Below, piece after piece: positions 1 to 8,175 of a stretch of 64,000 nt of DNA; the stretch's first letter is position 1; every line of letters begins with the position of its first letter. The position numbers and the translations under genes are program-made. The notes under the pieces are model-generated. The model made no database searches. It saw only the letters and a program-made list of their open reading frames with translations, and was not told where the DNA came from. The stretch spans positions 46,353 to 110,352 of the forward strand of contig NZ_JAHZIJ010000017.1 of assembly GCF_019443105.1 (NCBI RefSeq), in the 5' to 3' direction. The stretch is from Paenibacillus oenotherae (GTDB taxonomy: Bacteria; Bacillota; Bacilli; Paenibacillales; Paenibacillaceae).

Positions 1-304
1 TCCAGCTATAGGTTAGAATAAGATCCGGCTTCTCCTTCTCTATCTTCTCGCTGTACTCCTCTCTCGTCAGTGGCTCCCTTAGATCTGGATTCACTTCGAT
101 CAATTCGACCTCAAGCTCTGGAAAGGCAGCATCAATATAATCGCCGTATGTATATTCATACTGATCCCTGGAATCCACTGCAATTCGCAACACTTCCTTA
201 TCTGCACCCTGGCCTGGTTCCTCCGTCGCGCAGCCTGCCGCCATACTGATGATGAACAAGAGTATCGCCACTCTAGGCAGCCAATTATTCCGGTATTTAT
301 TCAT
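1..304 (-). CDS. Solute-binding lipoprotein, N-terminal part (cut by window edge)
   Basis: The first 101 codons run off the left edge of the window. The N-terminus has a charged start, a hydrophobic stretch and a lipobox ending MAAGC near residue 25, so it should be a lipid-anchored exported protein. The mature part begins with a beta-strand typical of ABC-type extracellular solute-binding proteins (LRIAVDSRDQYEY). Its ATG overlaps the stop region of the upstream gene by 8 nt (ATGAATAA), with GGAGG just upstream, so the two are probably translationally coupled. It is the third gene of a sigma factor and binding-protein operon. The substrate cannot be told from this fragment. Confidence 0.8.
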   Translation of the reverse strand, partial: MNKYRNNWLPRVAILLFIISMAAGCATEEPGQGADKEVLRIAVDSRDQYEYTYGDYIDAAFPELEVELIEVNPDLREPLTREEYSEKIEKEKPDLILTYSW

Positions 305-1856
305 TATTTTCGCCACCTCGCCCGCCAAGACCCGCAAGGAATGCATCCAGCTTGCCCTGCAGCTCCGACAGAGCGCTCTCTACTGTCTTCGTTCCTTTAA
401 CGACCGCATCCATCTGTTCCTTGCCAAGCTTGATGAATTCCCTCTGACTCTCTATATAGCGGCCGTCCGCAACATCCTTCCGGCCGGATGCCGCCCGTTC
501 TGGATCGACTCCCATCCCGTAGTAACCGTTCCACTTCTCCTTCAACTGCGACTTCATAGCAGCTGATCTCGCCAACAGATTCGGACCACGGTCCCCGATC
601 CGATCATATTTGTCCGCCGTTTCCTTCCCGACGATGAACCGGAGCAGCTCCCAGGCTGCCTCCTCATTCGTCGACTTGGCATTGATGGCATAGACATAAT
701 TGGCGGACAAATAATCGTATGGATTCGTCACCCCAGGATCCAGCTTAAACGGTACAGAAATCCAATCCATCGGCTTCTTCGTTGCTGCTTCATAGGTAAG
801 CAAATCTTTATAATAGCGATCATCCGCGATAATCATCGCGGTCTTGCCGTTGGCAAACAACTCCGTGCTGTAAATTTGCTTGTTGGTCATCGCGCCCTTA
901 CTCCAGTCGATTGGCTTCGATTCACCAAGCCAGCCATCCTTGTAGCCGTCAACAAGCCGCTGCCACACTCCCTTCCAGCCCTCGGACTGAAGAGATGCCT
1001 CCACCTTGTCCTCCCCATAGGAGAGTGTCTTTAATCCGCTGGATTGTCCGATGAAGGTCGCAAACCCTGACAAGCCGCCGCGCTCCATGGAACCACTTCC
1101 CGTGACCAGCCCATATACGCCCGTTCCCTTGAATCTGGCTGCTGTATTCAGAATGTCGTCAATAGAAGCCCCGGCCTCCGGCAGCGCAATGCCCTGTTCT
1201 TGAAACAGCCCTCTATTCACTAGCAAAGTGCTGGAATTAAAGTCCGTTGTAAATCCGTACAGTTCTCCTCCACCCGCCAGGCGGAGCATCTCCACCAGAG
1301 GAGCATGGTATGCCTCAAGATCAAACTTATGCTGCTTGAACAGTGTATCCAGACTTTTCAACTTCCCTTCTGCCGCCATAGCTGAATAGATTTCCACAGG
1401 CAGCATGAAGATATCAGGGTTTGCTTTATCAACGAACGCTTTGAATTTCTCCGGCTGATGCATCGTCTCCACCTCCGTCATAATGGTCTCAATCGTAACG
1501 GACGGATGACGGATAATAAAAGGCTTCTTAATCTGGTCAAAATCTCGATACATCATCAGTTGAACGCTAAGTGTAACTTCCTTGTCCCCCAGCGGATCAT
1601 TAAGCAGTGCTGTCAGGGCATCCTCAGGTTTGTCAAGGTTCAACATCCCTTTCCAATCATCGCGGAACCACCAGCCGCCCCCAAGTATAATAACAATGCT
1701 CATCAGCGCCGCAACAGCGCGAAAGGCAGACTTGTTCTTCCGTTGTCTCATGCGAATACGTTCCCTCACTTTATGTTCAAGGTCCGAGGTGAACCCATTC
1801 TTAATCGGAGGCCTGCCGGCAAGCTGGCTCTCCCAATCCTTTACCGGTTCCTTCAT
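297..1856 (-). CDS. Membrane-anchored solute-binding protein in anti-sigma position
   Basis: About 519 aa. Residues 1-44 are hydrophilic and basic and would be cytoplasmic. One membrane segment follows (about 45-62), and then an extracellular domain with the fold signature of ABC sugar-type solute-binding proteins (SBP_bac family). There is no lipobox or cleavage site, so it should stay as a single-pass anchored protein. It directly follows an ECF sigma gene, where an anti-sigma factor is expected. I chose the ATG at 1854-1856, which overlaps the sigma stop (ATGA) with GAGGAAGAG upstream; a GTG two codons earlier is possible. I infer that the cytoplasmic stub may bind the sigma factor, but I cannot identify a known anti-sigma domain in it. 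Confidence 0.75.
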   Translation of the reverse strand: MKEPVKDWESQLAGRPPIKNGFTSDLEHKVRERIRMRQRKNKSAFRAVAALMSIVIILGGGWWFRDDWKGMLNLDKPEDALTALLNDPLGDKEVTLSVQLMMYRDFDQIKKPFIIRHPSVTIETIMTEVETMHQPEKFKAFVDKANPDIFMLPVEIYSAMAAEGKLKSLDTLFKQHKFDLEAYHAPLVEMLRLAGGGELYGFTTDFNSSTLLVNRGLFQEQGIALPEAGASIDDILNTAARFKGTGVYGLVTGSGSMERGGLSGFATFIGQSSGLKTLSYGEDKVEASLQSEGWKGVWQRLVDGYKDGWLGESKPIDWSKGAMTNKQIYSTELFANGKTAMIIADDRYYKDLLTYEAATKKPMDWISVPFKLDPGVTNPYDYLSANYVYAINAKSTNEEAAWELLRFIVGKETADKYDRIGDRGPNLLARSAAMKSQLKEKWNGYYGMGVDPERAASGRKDVADGRYIESQREFIKLGKEQMDAVVKGTKTVESALSELQGKLDAFLAGLGGRGGENNE

Positions 1857-2416
1857 GTCCACTCTTCCTCCCCGGTCATTACCGCATCCTCTGACAGCTT
1901 GCGGCTAACGGCTGCTCTTGCACGATGCAGCCGTGACTTTGCCGTGCCGACCGACACTTGAAGCGTTTCCGCCATCTCATTCATCGAGAGTCCATAATGG
2001 CTGCTGAGCAAGAGCGCTTCGCGCAGCTTGCGCGGCAGCCCGAATACAACCGCCCAGACCTGCTGAGTCATCAGCTTGTCGATGGTTTCCTGTTCAGCCG
2101 AAGGATTGGCTGCCGTCTCCTTGTGGAACGGCATCAGCGTCACTCGGCGTATCCATGCCGACCGCAGCACGTCGCGCGCCGTGTTGCGGGTGATGGCAAG
2201 CAGCCATGTTTTGACTGAAGATTGCCCCCGGAAGTTATACAGATGCTCGTACACCTTGATGAACACTTCCTGGGCAATGTCGTCAGCCAGTTCTCTGCGA
2301 TGCGTTAAGAAATAGGCGAAGTTCCAGACGTCCTTCCCGTAGGTACCCATGAGCTCGTTCAGTACGGTATTACGGTCCAAGCCGTCTGTCACATGTTTCA
2401 AGTAGTCGAACTGCAA
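1853..2416 (-). CDS. ECF-type RNA polymerase sigma factor
   Basis: About 187 aa, the usual size of an extracytoplasmic-function sigma factor. The region 2 motif ELADDIAQEVFIKVYEHL (about residues 45-65) and the region 4 helix-turn-helix NEMAETLQVSVGTAKSRLHR (about 148-167) are clear. Region 1 and region 3 are absent, as expected. I chose the TTG at 2414-2416 because GAGGTG lies 6 nt upstream; an upstream TTG at 2432-2434 lacks a site. It is the first gene of an operon with the anchored solute-binding protein and a lipoprotein. This arrangement suggests it responds to a signal detected outside the cell. Confidence 0.9.
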   Translation of the reverse strand: MQFDYLKHVTDGLDRNTVLNELMGTYGKDVWNFAYFLTHRRELADDIAQEVFIKVYEHLYNFRGQSSVKTWLLAITRNTARDVLRSAWIRRVTLMPFHKETAANPSAEQETIDKLMTQQVWAVVFGLPRKLREALLLSSHYGLSMNEMAETLQVSVGTAKSRLHRARAAVSRKLSEDAVMTGEEEWT

Positions 2417-2475
2417 AATATTCACCTCGCACAAGTAGACGATTCAACACTTCATTGGTTCCCTAATACAACAAC

Positions 2476-2517
2476 ATAGCCCCCGGACTGCGCTGCCAAG
2501 CGCGATCCGGAGGCTAT
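2476..2517 (-). terminator. Long hairpin between MFS gene and ECF sigma gene
   Basis: The outer arms ATAGCC (2476-2481) and GGCTAT (2512-2517) enclose CCGGA/TCCGG and an inner GCGCT/AGCGC stem. It lies in the only gap between the MFS gene and the sigma gene. There is no good T-run on either side, so it may be an RNA-processing or read-through barrier rather than a classical terminator. Confidence 0.4.
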
Positions 2518-2531
2518 CCATGTGTGTATTA

Positions 2532-3812
2532 TTAATGCGCGCCTATTCCTGATGGCGAAGGCTGCTTGTTCGCCTGCTCCGGCGCTTTATACTTGAAGAT
2601 CGGCAGCAGCAGCAGCATGCCAAGGAACATAAGCCCGCCGGCAATGATGTAAAGCGTGACAAGCGGCATTACAGTTTTTATTGGTCCCGCAGTAGCCATA
2701 GTAACTAGCATCATGCCGACAAACATCGGGCTCAGCACGCCGTTCACTCGCCCTACGATAGATTCCTCCGACCATTGAAGCATCATTGTGCTGATAGCAA
2801 CTTGAATGATCGGGAAGAAGAGGCCGTTGATAAACTGCAATACGAGCGTAACCGTTACATTGGTAGAATAGCCGATTCCGACCGCACAGAGCGCACAGGC
2901 AAGCATGCCAATAGCAAGCATCTTCTGCGGGGACAGCTTCTTCGCAACCAGCATGACGGAGGCGCCGCCAATGAGCATCGCGATTCCGTTAATCATAAGC
3001 ATGAATTGCAGAAACTCCTTCGGCTTCCCCAGCCTCTCCGTCACGATAAACAGACCCAATGTCTGCATGACACCTACGGCCAGTCCTGCCAAAGCAAATA
3101 CCCCGCACAGCGTACGAAGCACCGGACTGCGCCAGACGTACCGGAAACCTTCTGCAATCTCGCGTCTCAGATGCCGTTCTTGAGCTGCAGCTTTCTCTAC
3201 AGGCGCATCCTTGGGCAGCCGAACCAGCACGAGTGCGGATAACAGAAACGCCACACCCATAACTGCAATCGAAACATCGATACCGAAATTGTTGTACACG
3301 ATAACACCAAGACTCGGCCCAAGCACCATAAATATTGCGATCAGAGTCTGAAAGATCGCCATAGCGCTTTGCAGTTGTTCCGCTGGTATATGCTGCTTGA
3401 ACAGCTTCATGACCGACGGCTGCGAGAATTGGGACAGAATGGCAGATACAAAGGTGGCAAAATATACCGCTTCCCAAGTTTCGAACATTATTGTCAGGAG
3501 TACGACAAATACCGACACGGCTGATAAAATATCGCACCATATCATAGTGTTCTTAGGTCTCCATCGATCAGCGAAGGTTCCTCCAATGAAAGAGAAAACG
3601 AAGATAGGCGCAAATTCAACAACATAGATGAGTGATACAGAAACTGGATCATCACCAGTTTTATCCGTTACATAGAGCATCAGTGCCAAGTTCCGCACCC
3701 AAATGCCAATTTGGAGCAGTACATTGGAAAACAGCACAGTTTGAAAAAAACGATTGCGCAGCAGTTGACCATTCGATCCGTTCGATGCGGTCGCTGCGGC
3801 CTGTGTAGACAT
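2532..3812 (-). CDS. MFS transporter
   Basis: About 426 aa with roughly twelve hydrophobic segments in two halves separated by a charged loop (APVEKAAAQERHLRREIAEGF, around residues 205-225). This is the layout of the drug/siderophore efflux branch of the major facilitator superfamily (MFS_3-like). The motif GGTFADRWRPKN after the second helix is the family's loop 2-3 signature. The start is uncertain: the ATG at 3810-3812 is 11 nt from GGAG, and a TTG two codons upstream is at better distance. It stands alone between hairpins, and its substrate is unknown. Confidence 0.85.
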   Translation of the reverse strand: MSTQAAATASNGSNGQLLRNRFFQTVLFSNVLLQIGIWVRNLALMLYVTDKTGDDPVSVSLIYVVEFAPIFVFSFIGGTFADRWRPKNTMIWCDILSAVSVFVVLLTIMFETWEAVYFATFVSAILSQFSQPSVMKLFKQHIPAEQLQSAMAIFQTLIAIFMVLGPSLGVIVYNNFGIDVSIAVMGVAFLLSALVLVRLPKDAPVEKAAAQERHLRREIAEGFRYVWRSPVLRTLCGVFALAGLAVGVMQTLGLFIVTERLGKPKEFLQFMLMINGIAMLIGGASVMLVAKKLSPQKMLAIGMLACALCAVGIGYSTNVTVTLVLQFINGLFFPIIQVAISTMMLQWSEESIVGRVNGVLSPMFVGMMLVTMATAGPIKTVMPLVTLYIIAGGLMFLGMLLLLPIFKYKAPEQANKQPSPSGIGAH

Positions 3813-3878
3813 TGTCAAAACAACTCCTTGTAATGTTGCAGATTAATGATTGTGCAGAGAGACTAGCATTGTACCACG

Positions 3879-4295
3879 TTAATTCTGTCTAGGTCTACGA
3901 TTATAGCCATCCGGCTCGTAAGCCTGAAACTTCTCCAGCCACTTCAGCTCCAGCTTGCGAAGCTCATCCCTGTAAGATTGTACCACATTCCTCCTGACCC
4001 CGGCAGAGCCCGGCATAATATCTTTATAATCATTACGGATTTCATCCCCCAGCTTAAGCGCCTCAAGCTCCTCATACTCGAATTTCGCCAGCTCGCTGCT
4101 GCTCCAATCCGTCTGCAGCGCCTTGTTCGCATGCGAGCCCATCGTCAAAACAAACTGTTCGCGCTGCCATGCTGAATCCAATGTAGATGTCGAAGCAATA
4201 TATCGTTTCCCGTTACTTGTGTTCGTAATAGCATAGACACCCATCCTTCTCTTCTTCATGCCATACTCGTTCTGCAACTCTTTACGCCTATTCAT
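3879..4295 (-). CDS. GIY-YIG nuclease family protein
   Basis: About 138 aa. The motif MGVYAITNTSNGKRYIAST (about residues 17-35) is the GIY-YIG core, with GVY and RYI in place of GIY and YIG. The end is rich in Trp, Lys and Tyr. These small stand-alone GIY-YIG proteins occur in many Bacillota, and their target is not established. I chose ATG 4293-4295 because AAGGAGG lies at 4308-4314, about 12 nt upstream. In-frame ATGs at 4334 and 4343 would add 13-16 residues and begin at the stop of the DUF2087 gene upstream. The two genes form a pair I recognise as common in Bacillus and Paenibacillus. Confidence 0.75.
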   Translation of the reverse strand: MNRRKELQNEYGMKKRRMGVYAITNTSNGKRYIASTSTLDSAWQREQFVLTMGSHANKALQTDWSSSELAKFEYEELEALKLGDEIRNDYKDIMPGSAGVRRNVVQSYRDELRKLELKWLEKFQAYEPDGYNRRPRQN

Positions 4296-4335
4296 ATTTC
4301 TGAATATCCTCCTTCGTTCTTGCCGTGTGGCCATG

Positions 4336-5100
4336 TTAAACATTAAGCCAATATGCGCTTCCATCCTCTTCCCTGGCAAGAAAGCCATAATCGATCAAAT
4401 AACGGCGCAAGGTTATATATTCCTCGGCCATGAACCGGATAAGAATATCATTGACCTCGCTCTCCTTGTACTTTCGGCCTTTCTTGAAACTTGTCGCGAT
4501 ATGGCGCAGCAATGCAGCCTTGCGCTTCTGTTTGCGCGGCAATCCTGTAAGCGGACCAGTTAAGCCGCCCGGCAAATACTTGCCAAGCAGCGCGTTATAT
4601 TCTTCCTGTGTTAGCGAATAACGCTCATCGACCTGAGGCGCGGTACGGTGAACCGGCATTAATCGGGCGCCGCTAGGCAAGGCATCCTCCATCAGCTCGA
4701 TTACAGCAAGAAACAGCTTTGCTTGCTTGGCCTTTTCCTTGAGTGCAAATCTGTGGTTCCGTATCGTGGAGGCGCTGCCGGCACTGGTGAGATTTACAGT
4801 ATCAGCATCCGACATGCCTGAAGCAAAGGCACCTACCAGCTGCTTCTGCAAATCCGTTAGACCTGTCGCCTTTTTATCTAGTGATAAAAGATACTGAAGC
4901 ATCGAGCCATGGGACTGCTCCATATGATAACGAGCATATTTATGCGCCTCCAAATAACGCTTGCCAGCAGCATATACGACCCCGTCCTCGAATTGCTCCC
5001 CGCAGATGAGACAAACATAACACTCTGCCGAAGAATCATACACGATCCCTTGCTTGAGCTCAGGAATTGATGCGCTATAAAACCGCTCGGATACATCCAT
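4336..5100 (-). CDS. DUF2087 domain protein with zinc-finger-like N-terminus and HTH
   Basis: About 254 aa. The N-terminus has a CxxC pair (CYVCLICGEQF) followed by HKYARYHMEQSH, which looks like a C2H2-type zinc site. Next comes a LuxR-like helix-turn-helix segment (LTDLQKQLVGAFASGMSDAD then SASTIRNHRFALKEKAK, about residues 90-135). The C-terminal part (about 185-254; KYKESEVNDILIRFMAEEYITLRRYLIDYGFL) matches the DUF2087 pattern. It is probably a DNA-binding regulator for itself and the adjacent GIY-YIG gene. The ATG at 5098-5100 is preceded by GGAG; a TTG two codons upstream is an alternative. The 5' region is very AT-rich, as expected for a promoter. Confidence 0.75.
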   Translation of the reverse strand: MDVSERFYSASIPELKQGIVYDSSAECYVCLICGEQFEDGVVYAAGKRYLEAHKYARYHMEQSHGSMLQYLLSLDKKATGLTDLQKQLVGAFASGMSDADTVNLTSAGSASTIRNHRFALKEKAKQAKLFLAVIELMEDALPSGARLMPVHRTAPQVDERYSLTQEEYNALLGKYLPGGLTGPLTGLPRKQKRKAALLRHIATSFKKGRKYKESEVNDILIRFMAEEYITLRRYLIDYGFLAREEDGSAYWLNV

Positions 5101-5362
5101 TTTCAAACAACTCCATCGTTTGTTTGTTATTTATATAGATATAATATAATTTTGTTTATATTTTTTCAATATCTATTTAATAAATAGACAAAATTTATTT
5201 TCATCTATTTAATCAACGACCTGTCACTATCATTGGCCAAATCCGTATTGGAAAATGGCAAAAAAAAAAGACCCTCTCTTTCTAAAGCTCGTCTGGATCA
5301 CCAAACGCACCAAGAAAGAAACGGCCACATTCAATCCATAATGAGCGATCCTCAAGTTTAAT

Positions 5363-5965
5363 TTAGAAGAAGCTGAATAATTGCATGGAGTAGAACAGCA
5401 GCGTCTTGCCCCATTTCTTCTTCATGAAATCCTTAGCCCGATGAATGCGTGATTTGACCGTATTAACCGGAATATTGTTCGCCTTGCTAATATCCTCCAT
5501 GGACATCTCAAGCACATACCGCTGATGTACAATATTTTTATACTTGTCCGGCAGCTTGTCGATCATTTCCGCCATCTTATCCGTAAATTCACGCTCAATT
5601 ACTTCTCCCTCAGGAGTCGGAGCCTTGTTAGGAATGACGTCATGAAGTGATAAATTCTGATCGGATTGAGCAGCAACAGGCTGATCCAGCTGCAGTGCAG
5701 GCGCTTTCCTGCGGCGCAGCAGATCTAGACATATATTTTTGCCGATATGAAAAATCCACGGAGAAAACCGCTTGTTCTCATCAAAGCGATTCAAGTTCAG
5801 ATATACTTTAAGAAAGGTTTCCTGCACCACATCCTCGCACTCTGTCTTGCTTCGTAGAATCCGATGCGCCATGTTATAAATTTTATCCTTATATAGTTCC
5901 ACAAGCTTGTTGAATGCCAGCTGATCTCCCTGCCTCGACAACATCACCAGTTGAGCCTCATTCAT
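5363..5965 (-). CDS. SigW-like ECF sigma factor
   Basis: About 200 aa. Region 2 (AFNKLVELYKDKIYNMAHRIL, then CEDVVQETFLKVYLNLNRFD and RFSPWIFHIGKNICLDLLRR) and region 4 (LPDKYKNIVHQRYVLEMSMEDIS, NNIPVNTVKSRIHRAKDFMKK) closely resemble Bacillus SigW. The ATG at 5963-5965 has AAAGGGG 7 nt upstream, so the reading-frame extension further upstream is not needed. No anti-sigma gene follows: the next gene downstream is the DUF2087 regulator and the one upstream is a hypothetical protein. If it is controlled by an RsiW-type partner, that partner is elsewhere. Confidence 0.88.
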   Translation of the reverse strand: MNEAQLVMLSRQGDQLAFNKLVELYKDKIYNMAHRILRSKTECEDVVQETFLKVYLNLNRFDENKRFSPWIFHIGKNICLDLLRRRKAPALQLDQPVAAQSDQNLSLHDVIPNKAPTPEGEVIEREFTDKMAEMIDKLPDKYKNIVHQRYVLEMSMEDISKANNIPVNTVKSRIHRAKDFMKKKWGKTLLFYSMQLFSFF

Positions 5966-6054
5966 CGCCATTCCCCTTTGCCGTCCGTCATCACGAGCTA
6001 TACATCTATTATAACAGAAAAAAAAGAAACGCACCTATATAAGGTTACGTTTCT

Positions 6055-6630
6055 TCACCATCTTCGCCTGCTGTCCTGATTGGAACTCTCGCTGTCGCCG
6101 GAGAGACGATTCATTGCGTCAGAGTAGATACGAACGATATTCTGGATTGCCATAAATTCTTCATCAGACGGATTAACCCCATCCATAAACATGCGCTGAA
6201 GAATCTCAGAATAAAGCGCTTTTCTGCGACCGAGCAATTCCAGCTCCAGTTCAACGATCGATTCCAGCGAATGCTCTTGAATAAAATCCGAAATCTCATC
6301 CTGAGGCTGATTCCTTCTGCGATCTCCACGATCACCTCGGTCTCCGCTATCATAAGCAGGAGCTGCCGGCTGACCTAAGTCCACAGATGAACGAACAGAC
6401 GATAACGGAATATGTTGTTTAGCCAGCATCATATGGAAGGTTTTGTTCTGCAGCAATTCGGTTACGACGAGTCTGCACATTTCACGGTTCTGGAGCAATA
6501 TGCCTTGGAACGGATGGAGAATCCAGTCCCCTTCTCTTAGGAACAGGTTGAACGTCAACCATTCTCCGCCATACTGATAACGAAGATTAATCGTATTCTC
6601 ATCAATGATTTCAAATTCAAAATCCAGCAT
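6055..6630 (-). CDS. Conserved-looking hypothetical protein
   Basis: 191 aa, cytosolic, without signal peptide or membrane segment. Residues 1-75 look like a compact alpha/beta domain (start MLDFEFEIIDENTINLRYQY). A short low-complexity stretch with repeated GDRGDR triplets follows around residue 97. The C-terminal half is strongly helical and acidic (ELELELLGRRKALYSEILQRM). A clear GGAGG lies 7 nt before the ATG. I do not recognise the family. It lies 89 bp upstream of the SigW-like gene on the same strand and may share its transcript. Confidence 0.6.
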   Translation of the reverse strand: MLDFEFEIIDENTINLRYQYGGEWLTFNLFLREGDWILHPFQGILLQNREMCRLVVTELLQNKTFHMMLAKQHIPLSSVRSSVDLGQPAAPAYDSGDRGDRGDRRRNQPQDEISDFIQEHSLESIVELELELLGRRKALYSEILQRMFMDGVNPSDEEFMAIQNIVRIYSDAMNRLSGDSESSNQDSRRRW

Positions 6631-6709
6631 ATTCTGACCTCCAACCCGTTAGAAGAGCACTATCCTCTTATATTAAAACAGATTGGGCAAAAAAGGAATA
6701 GCCATGCTT

Positions 6710-6799
6710 CTATCGCTGCATGATAGAGCTTGCCTTCTCATAGCTCGCCACTAGAATAAGAACTATTATTAGACCGGCAGCCGATAGCGCACCAACCAT
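6710..6799 (-). CDS. Possible 29-aa single-pass membrane peptide
   Basis: A short reading frame starting at an ATG with GTGGGGTGG 5-6 nt upstream. It encodes about 29 residues: a hydrophobic core (GALSAAGLIIVLILVA) followed by a charged tail (SYEKASSIMQR). The layout fits a small membrane protein or peptide. It occupies the otherwise empty 256-bp gap between the TelA gene and the hypothetical gene. With no homologue to compare, this rests only on the ribosome-binding site and composition. Confidence 0.35.
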   Translation of the reverse strand: MVGALSAAGLIIVLILVASYEKASSIMQR

Positions 6800-6886
6800 A
6801 GTGACCACCCCACTCCAATAAAATTAATCTATTGTATGGTGTGGCAGCTTGTCGTATGCAACTAGACGGGCCTCCAGAATATTGTG

Positions 6887-7984
6887 CTAGTCCAGCAAGG
6901 AGCTTGTCTCATTGGATGATGAGGATTGGTTCAGAGCACCCTTCGATGCAGGCTCAAGTCCGAGGCGTTCCTTGAGCCCTGTATTGATTTTTGTCATATG
7001 GGTCGTATATTCGGTTGCGTTCTGAATGATTTTGCGGTTGGACTGCTCGTACAAATCCATCGCTGCGGTCAAGTCGCCGATCGCTTGATTGATAGCTTCC
7101 ATGGACATGGACGGCTTGGAGAGCAGGTCGGTAGTCGTCTCCGTCGTCTGACGAAGCAGGCGGGCATTCTCCGTGAACTGATCCTGCAGCGTTTTGTTCG
7201 CCGAATTGACGGCATTAATGGTTTCGACCTGATCCTGCAAGGCCAATGAAATCATTGCAGATACGGTGATCAGATGCTGCGTCTTATCAATCGTGCTGTC
7301 CACTGCGTCAATCAGCTTGTCATTGTTATCATTAATAATGTCTGATGCTGCGATAGCCTGGTGGTACAGCATGATCATCTCAGTCATTGATTGGATGCGC
7401 GTTACCACCTTGCGGAGCCCGCGCTCAAGATGCGCCTTGCGCTGCGGATCGGACTTGGCGATTTCCTGTTCGAACATTTCCTTGAGCTTATTGCCTAGCG
7501 TAATGCGCTGCTGAAGATTATAAATTTCATCGACCGACATTTTCTTTAAATTTTTCATGTATACAATATTCTCTACGAGCGTATCCTTACCGTGGCGCAG
7601 AGAACCCGTTATCGCTTCAACATTTGTTTTAACGGATTGATATTTGTAGATGTAATTTTTGATCGGGCTCTTGCGCAGAAGCTTATCGAAGAATCCGAGC
7701 TGCTTGCTTTGGCTCAAGCTTTCCACTTCATTGCGGAGCTTGAGTATACTGCCCGACACCTCGGAGCGTTTGCCGGACATCAGCTCGGAGACCGGACGTT
7801 CCAGCATTTTGAGCGATTGGCCTGCCTTCTCCTGTGTCTTCTGCCCCAGCTTGCCGATCTCGTCCATTAGACTATCGAGCTGGAAAGTATCCTCAGTAGC
7901 GGACACTTTCGTAAGCAGATCACTCGCTTCCTTCTCAACCTTAACCAAATCGGCTTCCTTCAGCTGAATCTGTTGTGTTGACAT
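6887..7984 (-). CDS. telA: TelA/YaaN-family toxic anion resistance protein
   Basis: 365 aa, close to the family length. It is almost entirely alpha-helical and rich in Gln, Glu, Lys and Leu, with the characteristic LFDKLLRKSP-like block (FFDKLLRKSPIKNYIYKY, about residues 105-122) and the conserved NLKKMSVDEIYNLQQRI segment. It is a soluble cytoplasmic protein of the tellurite or stress-resistance family, with unknown biochemical role. ATG 7982-7984 has AGGAGGGG at ideal distance. The open frame further upstream reads through a 71-bp tandem repeat and should not be counted as protein. XpaC lies directly upstream, the same pair as xpaC-yaaN in B. subtilis. Confidence 0.88.
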   Translation of the reverse strand: MSTQQIQLKEADLVKVEKEASDLLTKVSATEDTFQLDSLMDEIGKLGQKTQEKAGQSLKMLERPVSELMSGKRSEVSGSILKLRNEVESLSQSKQLGFFDKLLRKSPIKNYIYKYQSVKTNVEAITGSLRHGKDTLVENIVYMKNLKKMSVDEIYNLQQRITLGNKLKEMFEQEIAKSDPQRKAHLERGLRKVVTRIQSMTEMIMLYHQAIAASDIINDNNDKLIDAVDSTIDKTQHLITVSAMISLALQDQVETINAVNSANKTLQDQFTENARLLRQTTETTTDLLSKPSMSMEAINQAIGDLTAAMDLYEQSNRKIIQNATEYTTHMTKINTGLKERLGLEPASKGALNQSSSSNETSSLLD

Positions 7985-8000
7985 GCTTTCCCCTCCTAAA

Positions 8001-8170
8001 AGTTTTTGCGTGGCCCTGCCTGACTCTGCGATAGCAGAGACAAGCAAAAACTGCTTCGTAAGCATAATCTTAGTTTTTGCGTGGCTCTGCCTGACTCTGC
8101 GATAGCAGAGACAAGCAAAAACTGCTTCGTAAGCGTAATCTTAGTTTTTGCGTGGCCCTGCCTGACTCTG
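8001..8170. repeat. 71-bp tandem repeat, about 2.4 copies, with internal palindromes
   Basis: Units start at 8001, 8072 and 8143. The first two are full 71-bp copies differing at only two positions, and the third stops after about 28 bp. Each full unit can fold: AGTTTTTGC pairs with GCAAAAACT, and inside it CTCTGC pairs with GCAGAG across a GATA loop (8024-8039 in unit 1). The array fills the space between the stop of xpaC and the ribosome-binding site of telA. Confidence 0.9.
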
Positions 8171-8175
8171 CTCCG

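Noticed and set aside
7985-8065. N-terminal extension of TelA
   Set aside because: It is translated from the 71-bp tandem repeat. The ATG at 7982-7984 has a perfect ribosome-binding site.
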